DNA of 64,000 nt from Tetracentron sinense (taxonomy: Eukaryota; Streptophyta; Magnoliopsida; Trochodendrales; Trochodendraceae), in NCBI GenBank assembly GCA_015143295.1, contig CM026561.1, positions 38,816,875 to 38,880,874 of the forward strand, in the 5' to 3' direction. The notes below the pieces were generated by a model. That model made no database searches and had not been told where the DNA came from. It saw only the letters and a program-made list of their open reading frames with translations. Positions 49,301 to 53,733 of this stretch are shown here, in pieces. The translations under genes were made by a program, and so were the position numbers. The number at the start of each line of letters is the position of its first letter. Positions within the stretch are counted from its first letter, which is position 1.

Positions 49301-50293
49301 TCCTAGATCCATATTCCTGTCAAACTTCTAGAATACGAATATTCAGTTGTCCTTACCAACTGTTATAGAAAATGAAACAGGTATAGTATTTGTCTTACAT
49401 GTTTAGATTGTTTTCTGTATAGGCTACTTCTTGATTCTTTTGAAGAACAACCTTTATGCACATTTAATTGATATTGTTCATGAGGAAAATTGTTATTGAC
49501 GGGTTACCAGATATTGACTTCCTAAGCCTTCACTCTTTTTAGTGCATGAATAAGAACCAAAACAACTTATATTGTATTGGACATGCTTATTGAGCAAGAC
49601 ACTTGCTGGTCACCCAATATGTTCATAAAACATTCTGTAGTAAACGGTCACTAAACGCCTGTGTAGAATTAGTTGTGAGACACAAATATATATGAACAGA
49701 TGCACTCCTTTTTTTCTGACCAAAAGCTCAATATTAGTTGTTTGCCAACTCAAATCGCTCTACCAAAAAAAAGTTTCTGTTTTTGAGTTCAATGTTTTAG
49801 ATTCAAGCTTGAGTCAATATGGATTGTCTTGCATTTTCTCCAGCCATATCTTCACGAATCTCGGCACCAGCATGCTATGAGAAGGGCAAGGGGTTGTGGA
49901 GGTCGTTTTCTCAACACGAAGAATCTTGATTGTAGTACCACAAACCTCACACCCGAGAAGGCCAACGGTTCTGGTGCTGCCCTCTCAACACAGTCCGCCA
50001 GCTCATCAGGCTCTGAACCCTTACCCTCCAACTGTACTGGAAACATGGATTCCTCTAGTCATCAGCAAAAAGTAAATGGGCCCCTGGTACAGAACATGCA
50101 CGAAGCACACATGTACCACAATGGTAATGCCAACTGCAACAGCAACGGCTGCTACCAACATCATCAGGGCCTCCCATTGTCAACATACCATTCCCTCTCG
50201 GGCAAGAGGGGAGAGGAAGGAGAGTGCTCGGGCCAGCAGCGAGGAAGCATCCCAGTGAATCGGGCTCCACACAGGGCCCTTACTATCCAATGA
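13080..50293 (+). CDS. NF-YA: NF-YA (HAP2) CCAAT-box transcription factor subunit; join of five exons
   Basis: Coding parts 13080-13350, 15967-16088, 16260-16331, 17120-17284 and 49844-50293 total 1080 bp: 359 residues plus stop, with all splice phases agreeing. NF-YA is the sequence-specific subunit of the nuclear NF-Y trimer; it binds the NF-YB/NF-YC histone-fold dimer and contacts CCAAT in promoters. Residues about 176-210 form the subunit-interaction helix ([20 protein letters not shown]). Residues 211-232 form the linker and DNA-binding segment ([19 protein letters not shown]). The N terminus has the PQPWWRG motif, and the middle the conserved DPYYGG motif. The tail is Ser/Asn/Gln/His-rich and ends in HRALTIQ. 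Length is typical of plant NF-YA. The gene spans about 39 kb because of a 32.6-kb last intron. Post-transcriptional control by miR169 is expected from the 3' UTR site. The paralogue number cannot be given. Confidence 0.95.
13399..13400 (+). promoter_or_regulatory. Possible alternative 5' splice site
   Basis: TATG|GTAATATT lies 48 nt past the primary donor with the frame still open. Use of this site keeps the reading phase and inserts 16 residues. Confidence 0.35.
13401..14389. other. NF-YA intron 2, unassigned part
   Basis: Intron between coding exons 1 and 2 (13351-15966, 2,616 bp). This first part has no recognisable element or RNA gene. Confidence 0.5.
14398..15535. mobile_element. hAT-type non-autonomous element in NF-YA intron 2
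   Basis: The left end CATAGTTGTCAAGGCG is inverted at the right end (GACGCCTTTAACAATTATG). Flanking 8-bp sequences TCATTTGC (14390-14397) and ACATTCGC (15536-15543) agree at 6 of 8 positions, fitting a hAT duplication. A third end-like copy (CTAGGCGACGCTTGTAACAA, about 15103) suggests nesting of related elements. 'GCCTGAGGCG'-type motifs repeat near the ends. No transposase frame. Confidence 0.65.
15536..15966. other. NF-YA intron 2, 3' part
   Basis: Intronic sequence leading to the acceptor TTTCAG|GG at 15966. Nothing else recognised. Confidence 0.5.
15967..16088 (+). CDS. NF-YA: NF-YA coding exon 2
   Basis: 122 bp, residues 91 (shared) to 131. Reads [14 protein letters not shown] then a Pro-rich stretch, and ends with the family-typical ELVGH motif. 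Acceptor TTTCAG at 15961-15966; donor ATT|GTAAGA at 16089. The following intron (171 bp) begins with a (CT)n run. Confidence 0.93.
16260..16331 (+). CDS. NF-YA: NF-YA coding exon 3
   Basis: 72 bp, 24 codons, phase 0 at both ends (residues 132-155). Contains [16 protein letters not shown], the conserved plant NF-YA block. Acceptor TTTTGCAG ends at 16259; donor CTG|GTATGC at 16332. Confidence 0.95.
16700..17060. mobile_element. hAT MITE in NF-YA intron 4
   Basis: The left end CATGGAAATAAAAATC and the inverted right end (…ATTTTTAATCCTTG) match. Both subterminal regions repeat 'ATACGTATAGG' motifs. Flanked by 8-bp GTTTCTAG (16692-16699) and GTTTCAAG (17061-17068), 7 of 8 identical. 361 bp, no coding capacity. 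Confidence 0.75.
17120..17284 (+). CDS. NF-YA: NF-YA coding exon 4 (NF-YB/YC interaction helix)
   Basis: 165 bp, 55 codons, phase 0 (residues 156-210). Carries MPLPLEM and then the long A1 helix from [10 protein letters not shown] to KKLIKARK, which contacts the histone-fold dimer. Acceptor TGTGTCAG ends at 17119; donor AAAG|GTAAAT at 17285. Reading on into the intron stays open to TGA at 17411-17413, so an unspliced or early polyadenylated transcript would encode the A1 helix without the DNA-binding segment. Confidence 0.96.
17291..17333. repeat. (CT)n(TA)n microsatellite near NF-YA donor
   Basis: CT dinucleotides followed by an (AT)n run start a few bases after the 5' splice site of the giant intron. 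Likely polymorphic. Confidence 0.9.
17701..18072. repeat. 186-bp tandem duplication in giant intron
   Basis: Two adjacent units (17701-17886, 17887-18072) share long blocks such as TTGTCAAACCTTTTTGAACC and ATGTAGACTACTTGATGAAG, with several point differences and small indels. Fragments are coding-like but I could not assign a family. Confidence 0.8.
18073..19124. other. Giant intron, unassigned
   Basis: No recognised element. Short coding-like stretches broken by stops may be a decayed TE. Confidence 0.35.
19125..19335 (-). repeat. Copia A 3' LTR
   Basis: 211 bp. Pairs with 33151-33365 and begins TGTTGAGA on the minus strand, next to the polypurine tract (19336-19350). Confidence 0.8.
19350..21034 (-). 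pseudogene. Copia A reverse transcriptase/RNase H, decayed
   Basis: Frames at 20503-20736 ([29 protein letters not shown] amino part), 20173-20370 ([11 protein letters not shown]: the YxDD RT active site) and 19892-20104 ([24 protein letters not shown]: connection/RNase H) lie in copia order on the minus strand. The gap and '[13 protein letters not shown]' at about 20930-20975 precede the RT, as in other copia pol genes. Stops and frameshifts separate the pieces, so no product is expected. Confidence 0.8.
22381..22610 (-). repeat. Copia B 3' LTR
   Basis: 230 bp. Minus-strand start TGTTGAATAAGGC, end CTAAATCAACT. Shares the 'CTACTATTAGTAT...AAGAGCTA' block with the 5' LTR; the size difference is due to small indels. 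Confidence 0.9.
22860..23441 (-). pseudogene. Copia B RNase H domain region
   Basis: Long minus-strand frame with the copia connection and RNase H signatures: [50 protein letters not shown] (catalytic Asp region), [18 protein letters not shown] and [13 protein letters not shown]. It follows the RT frame with an overlapping frameshift around 23362-23441. In a working element it would remove RNA from the RNA-DNA hybrid. Confidence 0.88.
23362..23769 (-). pseudogene. Copia B reverse transcriptase, C-terminal half
   Basis: Minus-strand frame with [30 protein letters not shown] (intact YVDD catalytic motif) and [15 protein letters not shown], all classic copia RT blocks. The frame begins at the junction with the inserted hAT element. 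The N-terminal half continues at 24713 onward. Confidence 0.9.
23771..24712. mobile_element. hAT element inserted in copia B RT
   Basis: The ends CATGGTTTAAAATATTG and (inverted) CATAGTTCAAAATATCG match. Flanks TATACACC (23763-23770) and TATGCACC (24713-24720) agree at 7 of 8 positions. The copia frame resumes across it. Inside on the plus strand, near 24063-24210, is an open stretch ([40 protein letters not shown]) followed in another frame by [10 protein letters not shown]. This resembles the Ser/Gln/Tyr-rich tail of plant hAT transposases, from memory only, so it is probably a deletion derivative. Confidence 0.75.
24713..25060 (-). pseudogene. Copia B reverse transcriptase, N-terminal half
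   Basis: Frame 24777-25037 carries [30 protein letters not shown] and [18 protein letters not shown], the first RT blocks (RVT_2 type) of copia pol. Continues to the hAT insertion at 24712. Upstream (about 25040-25200) is the spacer with '[16 protein letters not shown]'-like sequence that precedes RT in these elements, partly out of frame. Confidence 0.85.
25456..26253 (-). pseudogene. Copia B integrase, decayed
   Basis: Two minus-strand frames. 25972-26253 carries [11 protein letters not shown] (zinc-binding C-x2-C end), [13 protein letters not shown] and [19 protein letters not shown] (core with catalytic Asp region). 25456-25827 carries [35 protein letters not shown] and the C-terminal [14 protein letters not shown] and KGYKCYHP. 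A frame break with stops lies around 25830-25970. Integrase precedes RT, which defines copia. Confidence 0.85.
26421..26813 (-). pseudogene. Copia B protease region
   Basis: Minus-strand frame with [16 protein letters not shown]. This is the pepsin-like retroviral-type protease active-site region, where copia elements normally have DSGA. Here the Gly following Asp-Ser is Arg, so the enzyme is expected to be inactive. Lies between the zinc knuckle and integrase as expected. Confidence 0.8.
26790..27860 (-). pseudogene. Copia B gag with zinc knuckle
   Basis: Gag begins at the minus-strand ATG at 27860 (MMDEVKL, then a stop). It continues through [40 protein letters not shown] and [12 protein letters not shown] (UBN2-type gag core, 27390-27599), then [11 protein letters not shown] and a Gly/Arg-rich stretch, to the zinc knuckle [14 protein letters not shown] (C-x2-C-x4-H-x4-C) near 27005-27046. 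Several in-frame stops. Confidence 0.85.
28475..28487 (-). promoter_or_regulatory. Copia B primer-binding site
   Basis: Minus strand CGGTATCAGAGCC directly follows the 5' LTR. It matches the TGGTATCAGAGC type used by copia elements to prime from initiator tRNA-Met. Confidence 0.85.
28488..28733 (-). repeat. Copia B 5' LTR
   Basis: 246 bp. Starts TGTTGAATAAGGC at 28733 on the minus strand and ends AACCAACT next to the primer-binding site. Followed outside by the TSD ACAAA. Confidence 0.9.
29293..30339 (-). pseudogene. Copia A protease-integrase remnant with internal deletion
   Basis: Minus-strand frames. 30034-30339 holds [15 protein letters not shown] (protease DSGA motif intact) and then jumps to [14 protein letters not shown]. 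29842-30033 continues the integrase core ([27 protein letters not shown]). 29293-29553 holds [20 protein letters not shown] (C-terminal part). The integrase zinc-binding region between protease and core is missing, so an internal deletion is present. Confidence 0.75.
30370..30780 (-). pseudogene. Copia A gag, C-terminal part
   Basis: Minus-strand coding remnants with a short Ser-Arg stretch typical of the region before the zinc knuckle ([16 protein letters not shown] near 30620-30680), then a degraded knuckle near 30505-30560 (CEHYGP). The 69-codon frame at 30370-30579 is a shifted reading of the same stretch. Broken by stops. Confidence 0.6.
30785..30960 (-). pseudogene. L1-type ORF1-like (DUF4283-like) fragment
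   Basis: The minus strand reads [19 protein letters not shown] and then RLAYARIFI, resembling the nucleic-acid-binding domain of plant L1-type LINE ORF1 proteins. It lies inside the copia A gag region and may be an inserted fragment. Identification is by motif memory only. Confidence 0.4.
30985..31351 (+). pseudogene. Group II intron maturase/RT-like fragment
   Basis: The plus-strand frame, opposite to the host copia, runs [35 protein letters not shown] and [15 protein letters not shown] without a stop for about 120 codons. 'YVRYAD' followed by a second Asp is the RT core motif of organellar-type group II maturases; here the second Asp is Asn. The later '[10 protein letters not shown]' is also reminiscent of maturase domains. 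It could be a nuclear maturase or mitochondrial gene fragment trapped in the retroelement, or another RT family. Truncated at both ends. Confidence 0.4.
31465..32007 (-). pseudogene. Copia A gag, N-terminal part
   Basis: Gag start ATG at 32007-32005 ([13 protein letters not shown]). The frame 31465-31854 includes [39 protein letters not shown] and a shifted remainder, matching the UBN2-type copia gag core. In-frame stops and a frameshift after about 31690 disrupt it. Expected product would be the capsid protein of the virus-like particle. Confidence 0.75.
32490..32987. mobile_element. hAT MITE, 498 bp, perfect 8-bp TSD
   Basis: The ends CATAGTAACAATGTT and (inverted) CATAGTAACAAAGTT match. 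It is flanked by identical 8-bp GTAGAATG at 32482-32489 and 32988-32995, diagnostic of hAT-type insertion. A third related end (CTTAGTAACTATGG, about 32815) lies inside, suggesting a nested or rearranged copy. Inserted in the copia A leader; no coding capacity. Confidence 0.85.
33151..33365 (-). repeat. Copia A 5' LTR
   Basis: 215 bp, paired with 19125-19335. Contains an expanded (GA)n run at about 33187-33212. Starts TGTTGAGAGTG on the minus strand. No canonical primer-binding site is visible on its inner side. Confidence 0.75.
33366..33863. other. Giant intron, unassigned
   Basis: No recognised element between copia A and the 68-bp tandem repeat. Confidence 0.4.
33864..33999. repeat. 68-bp tandem duplication
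   Basis: Units 33864-33931 and 33932-33999 both start GTTATGCATTGTTGA and include GCTTTTGTTACAAACT and GCAGATGAC. Several point differences. Confidence 0.85.
34000..35765. other. Giant intron, unassigned; likely LTR-like end at right
   Basis: A (TG)n(AG)n microsatellite lies at 34332-34378. From about 35400 to 35765 the sequence has LTR-like features (TATAAATACTC near 35642, then a leader-like AGTGGTTCCAAGG) and is cut by the gypsy insertion. It probably resumes at 45534, so the gypsy sits in an older unclassified element. Confidence 0.4.
34332..34378. repeat. (TG)n(AG)n microsatellite
   Basis: A compound dinucleotide run, TG then AG, without interruption. Confidence 0.95.
35771..36471 (-). 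repeat. Gypsy 3' LTR
   Basis: 701 bp. Minus-strand start TGTAATGGATAAAATTCG. Inner edge adjoins the polypurine tract at 36472-36483. Confidence 0.93.
36905..36913 (+). promoter_or_regulatory. TATA-like box for gypsy antisense ORF
   Basis: TATAAAAAG on the plus strand, about 255 bp upstream of the ATG at 37160. A donor-like GGTAAGT near 37043 is also present, suggesting an independent, possibly spliced, antisense transcript. Inference only. Confidence 0.35.
37160..38287 (+). pseudogene. Gypsy antisense ORF ('putative gypsy type transposon' domain)
   Basis: Opposite to gag-pol, between integrase and 3' LTR. From the ATG at 37160 ([15 protein letters not shown]) it reads [19 protein letters not shown] and [15 protein letters not shown]. 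It then shifts frame near 37425 and continues [18 protein letters not shown]. This matches the family usually labelled 'putative gypsy type transposon' (PF04195-like), known as an extra ORF of Tat elements. A stop (37576-37578) and further breaks follow. The end (38064-38287) is Lys/Arg/Glu-rich ([15 protein letters not shown]). The protein's function is unknown. Not intact. Confidence 0.65.
38880..39875 (-). pseudogene. Gypsy integrase, decayed
   Basis: The minus-strand frame 39561-39875 has the zinc-binding region ([18 protein letters not shown], then CSQCQRH) and the core start [15 protein letters not shown]. 39082-39273 has [20 protein letters not shown] and [10 protein letters not shown] from the late core. 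Stops separate the two. The C-terminal part runs on toward about 38880. Integrase downstream of RT fixes the gypsy class. Confidence 0.87.
39958..40407 (-). pseudogene. Gypsy RNase H domain, decayed
   Basis: Minus-strand frame with [33 protein letters not shown] and [17 protein letters not shown], typical of the extra RNase H found in Tat and related gypsy elements. The expected Asp of the 'DSQL' catalytic motif is Asn here (CNSQL). Frame continuity to RT is broken near 40490-40860. Confidence 0.8.
40815..41790 (-). pseudogene. Gypsy reverse transcriptase, catalytic motif altered
   Basis: Long minus-strand frame 40864-41610 (248 codons): [52 protein letters not shown], then the thumb/connection ([15 protein letters not shown]) and an RNase H start. 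The YxDD active site reads YIND, so the first catalytic Asp is Asn. Upstream (41640-41790) is [17 protein letters not shown], broken by stops. Family is clear; activity is not expected. Confidence 0.9.
42275..42673 (-). pseudogene. Gypsy protease domain
   Basis: Minus-strand frame with [18 protein letters not shown], the aspartic protease active-site region where D-S/T-G is expected (here D-L-G-S), and later [11 protein letters not shown] and SPYNVILG, the second conserved block. It follows gag and precedes RT. The altered residue after Asp makes activity doubtful. Confidence 0.85.
42670..44767 (-). pseudogene. Gypsy gag, decayed
   Basis: Starts at the minus-strand ATG 44767 ([15 protein letters not shown]), 38 bp inside the primer-binding site. 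Successive frames give a Gln/Arg/Pro-rich linker (44141-44392), the retrotransposon gag core (43798-44067 [20 protein letters not shown], and 43384-43788 [33 protein letters not shown]), a Gln/Arg-rich tail (43003-43308) and a degenerate Cys/His knuckle ([15 protein letters not shown], near 42905-42950). Interrupted by several stops. Confidence 0.85.
44811..44825 (-). promoter_or_regulatory. Gypsy primer-binding site
   Basis: Minus strand ATTGGCGCCGTCTGT lies just inside the 5' LTR. This TGGCGCCGTCTG type is common in plant gypsy elements. Confidence 0.85.
44829..45528 (-). repeat. Gypsy 5' LTR
   Basis: 700 bp. Pairs with 35771-36471. Outer flank CTTTC completes the target-site duplication. 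Contains a TATTTATA-like box near 45033. Confidence 0.93.
45534..46554. other. Giant intron, older interrupted element, unclassified
   Basis: Likely continuation of the element broken at 35765. A C-rich degenerate stretch ('CTGTCCCAGC'-type motifs, about 45600-46080) is followed by LTR-like AT-rich sequence. No coding capacity recognised. Confidence 0.35.
46555..48450 (-). pseudogene. RTE-type LINE remnant (endonuclease and partial RT)
   Basis: Minus-strand reading, with many stops and shifts, gives the order of an RTE LINE. The endonuclease part reads [10 protein letters not shown] near 48226-48258 and GCNVIPGKS near 47790. The linker reads [10 protein letters not shown] near 47110-47150. 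The RT start has [23 protein letters not shown] (about 46672-46695) and FFDLEKA (about 46580-46600). It is cut off at the left inside the RT, so the active-site half and 3' end are missing. A functional LINE would nick DNA and prime reverse transcription there. This copy is long dead. Confidence 0.7.
48451..49843. other. Giant intron, 3' end
   Basis: No recognised element. Ends in the acceptor TTTTCTCCAG before the last exon. Confidence 0.5.
49844..50293 (+). CDS. NF-YA: NF-YA coding exon 5 (CCAAT-binding segment and C-terminal tail)
   Basis: 450 bp, residues 211-359 and TGA at 50291-50293. Opens with [14 protein letters not shown] and ARGCGGRF, the linker plus A2 helix and the loop that reads CCAAT. 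All expected His and Arg residues of the family are present. The rest is low-complexity Ser/Asn/His/Gln, with YHSLSG and a final HRALTIQ, as in other plant members. Phase 0 with the donor 32.6 kb upstream. Confidence 0.96.
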   Translation, partial: PYLHESRHQHAMRRARGCGGRFLNTKNLDCSTTNLTPEKANGSGAALSTQSASSSGSEPLPSNCTGNMDSSSHQQKVNGPLVQNMHEAHMYHNGNANCNSNGCYQHHQGLPLSTYHSLSGKRGEEGECSGQQRGSIPVNRAPHRALTIQ

Positions 50294-50900
50294 GTACCCT
50301 TACAAGGGGTTGGAAGGGTCTCTCCAGCATTGCCCTGTTGATTACTGCACTAATACCCATACAACCAATATAGTGGTTTCCTTACATGCCGCTTTTTGTA
50401 GGTGTAACTGATGAGAGGTTTCTCTCATGTGTCGCACCTGGTTAACCACCATCTGAGCGACGGTAGGCAGGAGATGCTGGAAGTATTGACCCCATCCAAC
50501 CAGAGGGGAAACCCCTGGTTACCTGGTGTTTCTCAGGCAATTCATTCTTGGCTTGGTTTTTGTGTTTTGTTGGGGGCAAAAAGAGGGAGAGGAAAGATAT
50601 GGTGGGCCATGTGGGTTCTCTGGTCTGCCAAAACTTCTACTTCTCTACCATTTCCCTGAATTCCTGTACAAAGAAAGTGATGAATGGATAGAGTAGAATT
50701 AAGTGTGAAAGGATTGAAAGAAAGAAACAGCCTTCACTTATCTTCCTTCTAAAAACTTGTGTATGGAGTTTTGGAGATTTCAAACAATCAAACATCATAC
50801 AGGTATGTAAAAACATCTTTGTTTTACAGAAGACTTCACCTTTGTTACCCTCATTGTGCTTCATGTTAGCAGTGATTAGATTTGTGGTTTTTTATAATCT
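50294..50900 (+). other. NF-YA 3' UTR (end approximate)
   Basis: Follows the stop codon and contains the miR169-type site 240 nt downstream. No unambiguous AATAAA was found, so the end is a guess. A donor-like and acceptor-like pair (CAG|GTATGT near 50800, TTTTACAG near 50827) is too close to be a real intron. Confidence 0.5.
50534..50554 (+). promoter_or_regulatory. miR169 target site in NF-YA 3' UTR
   Basis: The 21-nt site contains CAGGCAATTCATTCTTGGCT and one final T. Its pattern (GGCAA-TTCAT-CTTGGCT) is the classic miR169 complementary site found in plant NF-YA 3' UTRs. It lies 240 nt after the stop, as usual. Cleavage would lower NF-YA transcript, for example under stress or nutrient signals, in known plants. 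Confidence 0.9.
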
Positions 50901-53036
50901 TGTATAGCTGAATGGATGCGAAATAGATGAAGCTTTTTCAGTCCATTTAATGTATAAGTTAAAAGGAGTACTGGCTGTAAAACTGGGGAGTATGGACTGT
51001 GAAATGGGGGAAGAAATGCAAGTGGAGGGGTGCATAGGTTAAAGGGAGACAGATACTGTGCCAAAGCCTGGCGACCATGTTATGTTCAGGAATAGTCCAC
51101 TGAAGCTAATAAGGAGCATTCAAATCCTACTCAGAACCTGGAAGAAATGAAACCGCCTGAAGATGTACTACCCCAACACACCGACCAGTGACGGTTATGT
51201 TGAATTGGCAACTGGCAGATCTTCCAGTAGAAAGGAACAGCTACTAGACACCCCATCACAGGCCCCTCCACCACCGGCTAGAGTGGTGTGGTGGGCAAGC
51301 TGTTGCCATCTCGGACATGTACCTTCACTGCTTGGTGGGGCCATTAGAATTCTGAGTAGAGATTGAAGCACTTTTGTTATATGATAATGCCCAGCTCAAT
51401 ACCTAATTGGTTTGCTAAATCCCAATGTTAAGTCAATTCGTAGAATTCATCACAGGCCTGCTTTTGAGCTTTTTTTGAACTTTTAGTTGCAAATTTACTC
51501 TTAGAAAATCAACCTCCACTTGGGCTAGCTAGGGCAACCGTAACACTGCAGGATCCTAAGACAAAAATAGGTAGCAGGCACTTCGTTGTGACTTGAAAAA
51601 AAAAAGGGTAAATTACACTTACCTCGCCTGAAGTTTGGCGAAATTGCAGAGACCTCCCCTCTTGTTTCAAAAATAACACTCCCCTCCCCTGTGTTTCAAT
51701 TGTCAGCAACATTCCCCCTTTTGTTAATATACCGTTACTAATATGGATAGATTTTGATGATGTCATGTTATAAATATTTTAAAATGCCCAAACTACTCTA
51801 CCCCTTAGTTACGTAATACTCTCTTCAGTATCAACTGAAAAATGTCAATGGTTCATCAAGTGTACAAGGTGGACCTTCATTGAGTGTCTCATAAGAGGAC
51901 ACGATTCTGAAAGAAGTTGTTCATACATATTATATCCATTTTCTTTCCAGAAATAATAAAATCTCAACATCATTATATACTTGGATTAATTGATGCACCA
52001 ACCATGGGGCCACCTACTTATTTTGCAACAGTAGAAATCCGAGACCCCTCCAACCAGGGGTGGAGCCAGGGGGTGGGGAGTAGCCACCCCCTCCCAAAAC
52101 AAAAAATTTGGCAAATCCTTCTTGAGCTAGTAGGATTAAAATTTTTAAAAAAATTATCAAAATTTTATTTATAGTAACCCCCCAAATTATGAGCAAGCCA
52201 CAACCCACCGCTGCAATCATCCAGTAACACAGCCAGCAGGCACCACAGGCTTTTTTTTTTTCTAAACTCCAGACTTTTTTTAGTACCCAAAAAAAATTCG
52301 TAACACTTTTGACCTAGAATGGTAAAAGTGCTTTCAAAATTATTAGCTTTAATCGGGTGCACCATATCTCGTCCCTAAAGCAATTCCGCACGACCTGGTT
52401 CCAGTGCTGTTAAAAGCAATTACTGCTCACACTTCCCATGGCTCATAGCCTCATGTGTTCCGGAATTGGTTAAATACTATCTAGTAAGGGACATGATCTT
52501 CGACTAAGCACGTTTAATCAGTTTTGTAATGGTCTACCTCCGCTTATTAAAAGAAGAGTTCTGATTATAGGACTCCAAGGTGGGATCAGATTTGGTCTTC
52601 TGGCCCACTCTCAAAGCCCTTTAACTGCTCTTTTAACCAACATGATGAAATTTTAACTCTTATAATTAATTTTTTTAATATATATATATATATATTTTAA
52701 AAACTAAGGTTAAATGGTTGAACCCTTAAGGGTTAGTGTACCTTAACCCTAGATAAGGGGTGTGAAGAGTGACACGTGCAGACTTGTGGGACGGAAGCTA
52801 GATGGCGAGGGCTAGATGAAATCCATTCCTCCCCAAGGTCCTCTTCCAAACTGAGCACACCAATCAAATTTCAACACATTGGGAACGAGAAATTAAGTTT
52901 AAAATAAAATAATAATTTCACTACCACTAGTCAATTTGCAAGTGGGTGATCAGTTTGGAAGAGGACCATGTGGTCCATTTTCCATTTCCCTTAAAAGAAT
53001 GCTACCTAATGATGAGCGGTTGAGCTTTAAAAAGGG
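50901..53036. other. Intergenic downstream of NF-YA, TE debris
   Basis: No gene. Contains a common plant repeat type near 51606-51740 (GTAAATTACACTTACCTCGC and CCTCCCCT motifs), an element-like end at 52052-52100 (GGGGTGGAGCCAGGGGG), and a foldback-family arm near 52630-52760 with a (TA)n run at about 52680. Confidence 0.45.
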
Positions 53037-53733
53037 AATTTAACCAAGGTTTGAAATTTTGTTGAAATTTTGCGAAATTTCGGTTTCGTATAACACCTCC
53101 CCCCCGTAAAGAAATGGGTGTAATTTCAAAAGATATGAAATTTCGTTTTTACGAGATATCGTGATTTTGGCCGAAATCTCCACCTACCACCATCATATTT
53201 TGATGAGATTTCATGAGACGATGAACGAAAATTCGAAAAACCGAAATCTCACAATATTGCCCGAAATCCCCACCTATCACTTTGAGATTTCGCCTGATAT
53301 TTATTGAAACTTACGAAATTACTGAAATAAATGAAATTTTGGCTGGAATATTCTGAGCATATTCTTTTCAAAAATAATTTACATTTAAAAATAAATAAAA
53401 TACAAAAATAGCCTCCCCTATCTACCTATAAATACCCCCCTCTACCATATTTCTTACAAATTCTAATAACTTCTCCCTCTCTTCTTAGTTCCTAGTTCTT
53501 AGTTGGCTAGTTCTAACTTCTAAGTTAGTACTTAGTAGTTAATCTTAATTTAAATTTTACTTTTTCCAGTCTTTTCTAAAGACTTCGAGGCTGGGTGTCG
53601 GGGGATAGGGGCTGAAAAGAAAGAGTCAATCAATTTTTTTTCGTTTACTTTTATTTTCATGTTTGTTATTTTGTTTTATGTATATTATTTTGAATTAAGT
53701 ATTTTTTTAAAACTTTGTTGTAGTTAAATACTA

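Larger units (their letters stand above)
17285..49843 (+). other. NF-YA intron 5, 32,559 bp, TE-filled
   Basis: Donor AAAG|GTAAAT and acceptor TTTTCTCCAG are canonical. The exon junction KARK|PYLHES is exactly the conserved family sequence, so both exons belong to one gene. Roughly 25 kb of the intron is recognisable retroelement or DNA transposon, all annotated separately. Confidence 0.9.

Noticed and set aside
49852-50270. Minus-strand and alternative-frame ORFs over NF-YA exon 5
   Set aside because: They overlap the unambiguous NF-YA coding frame and have no motifs of their own.
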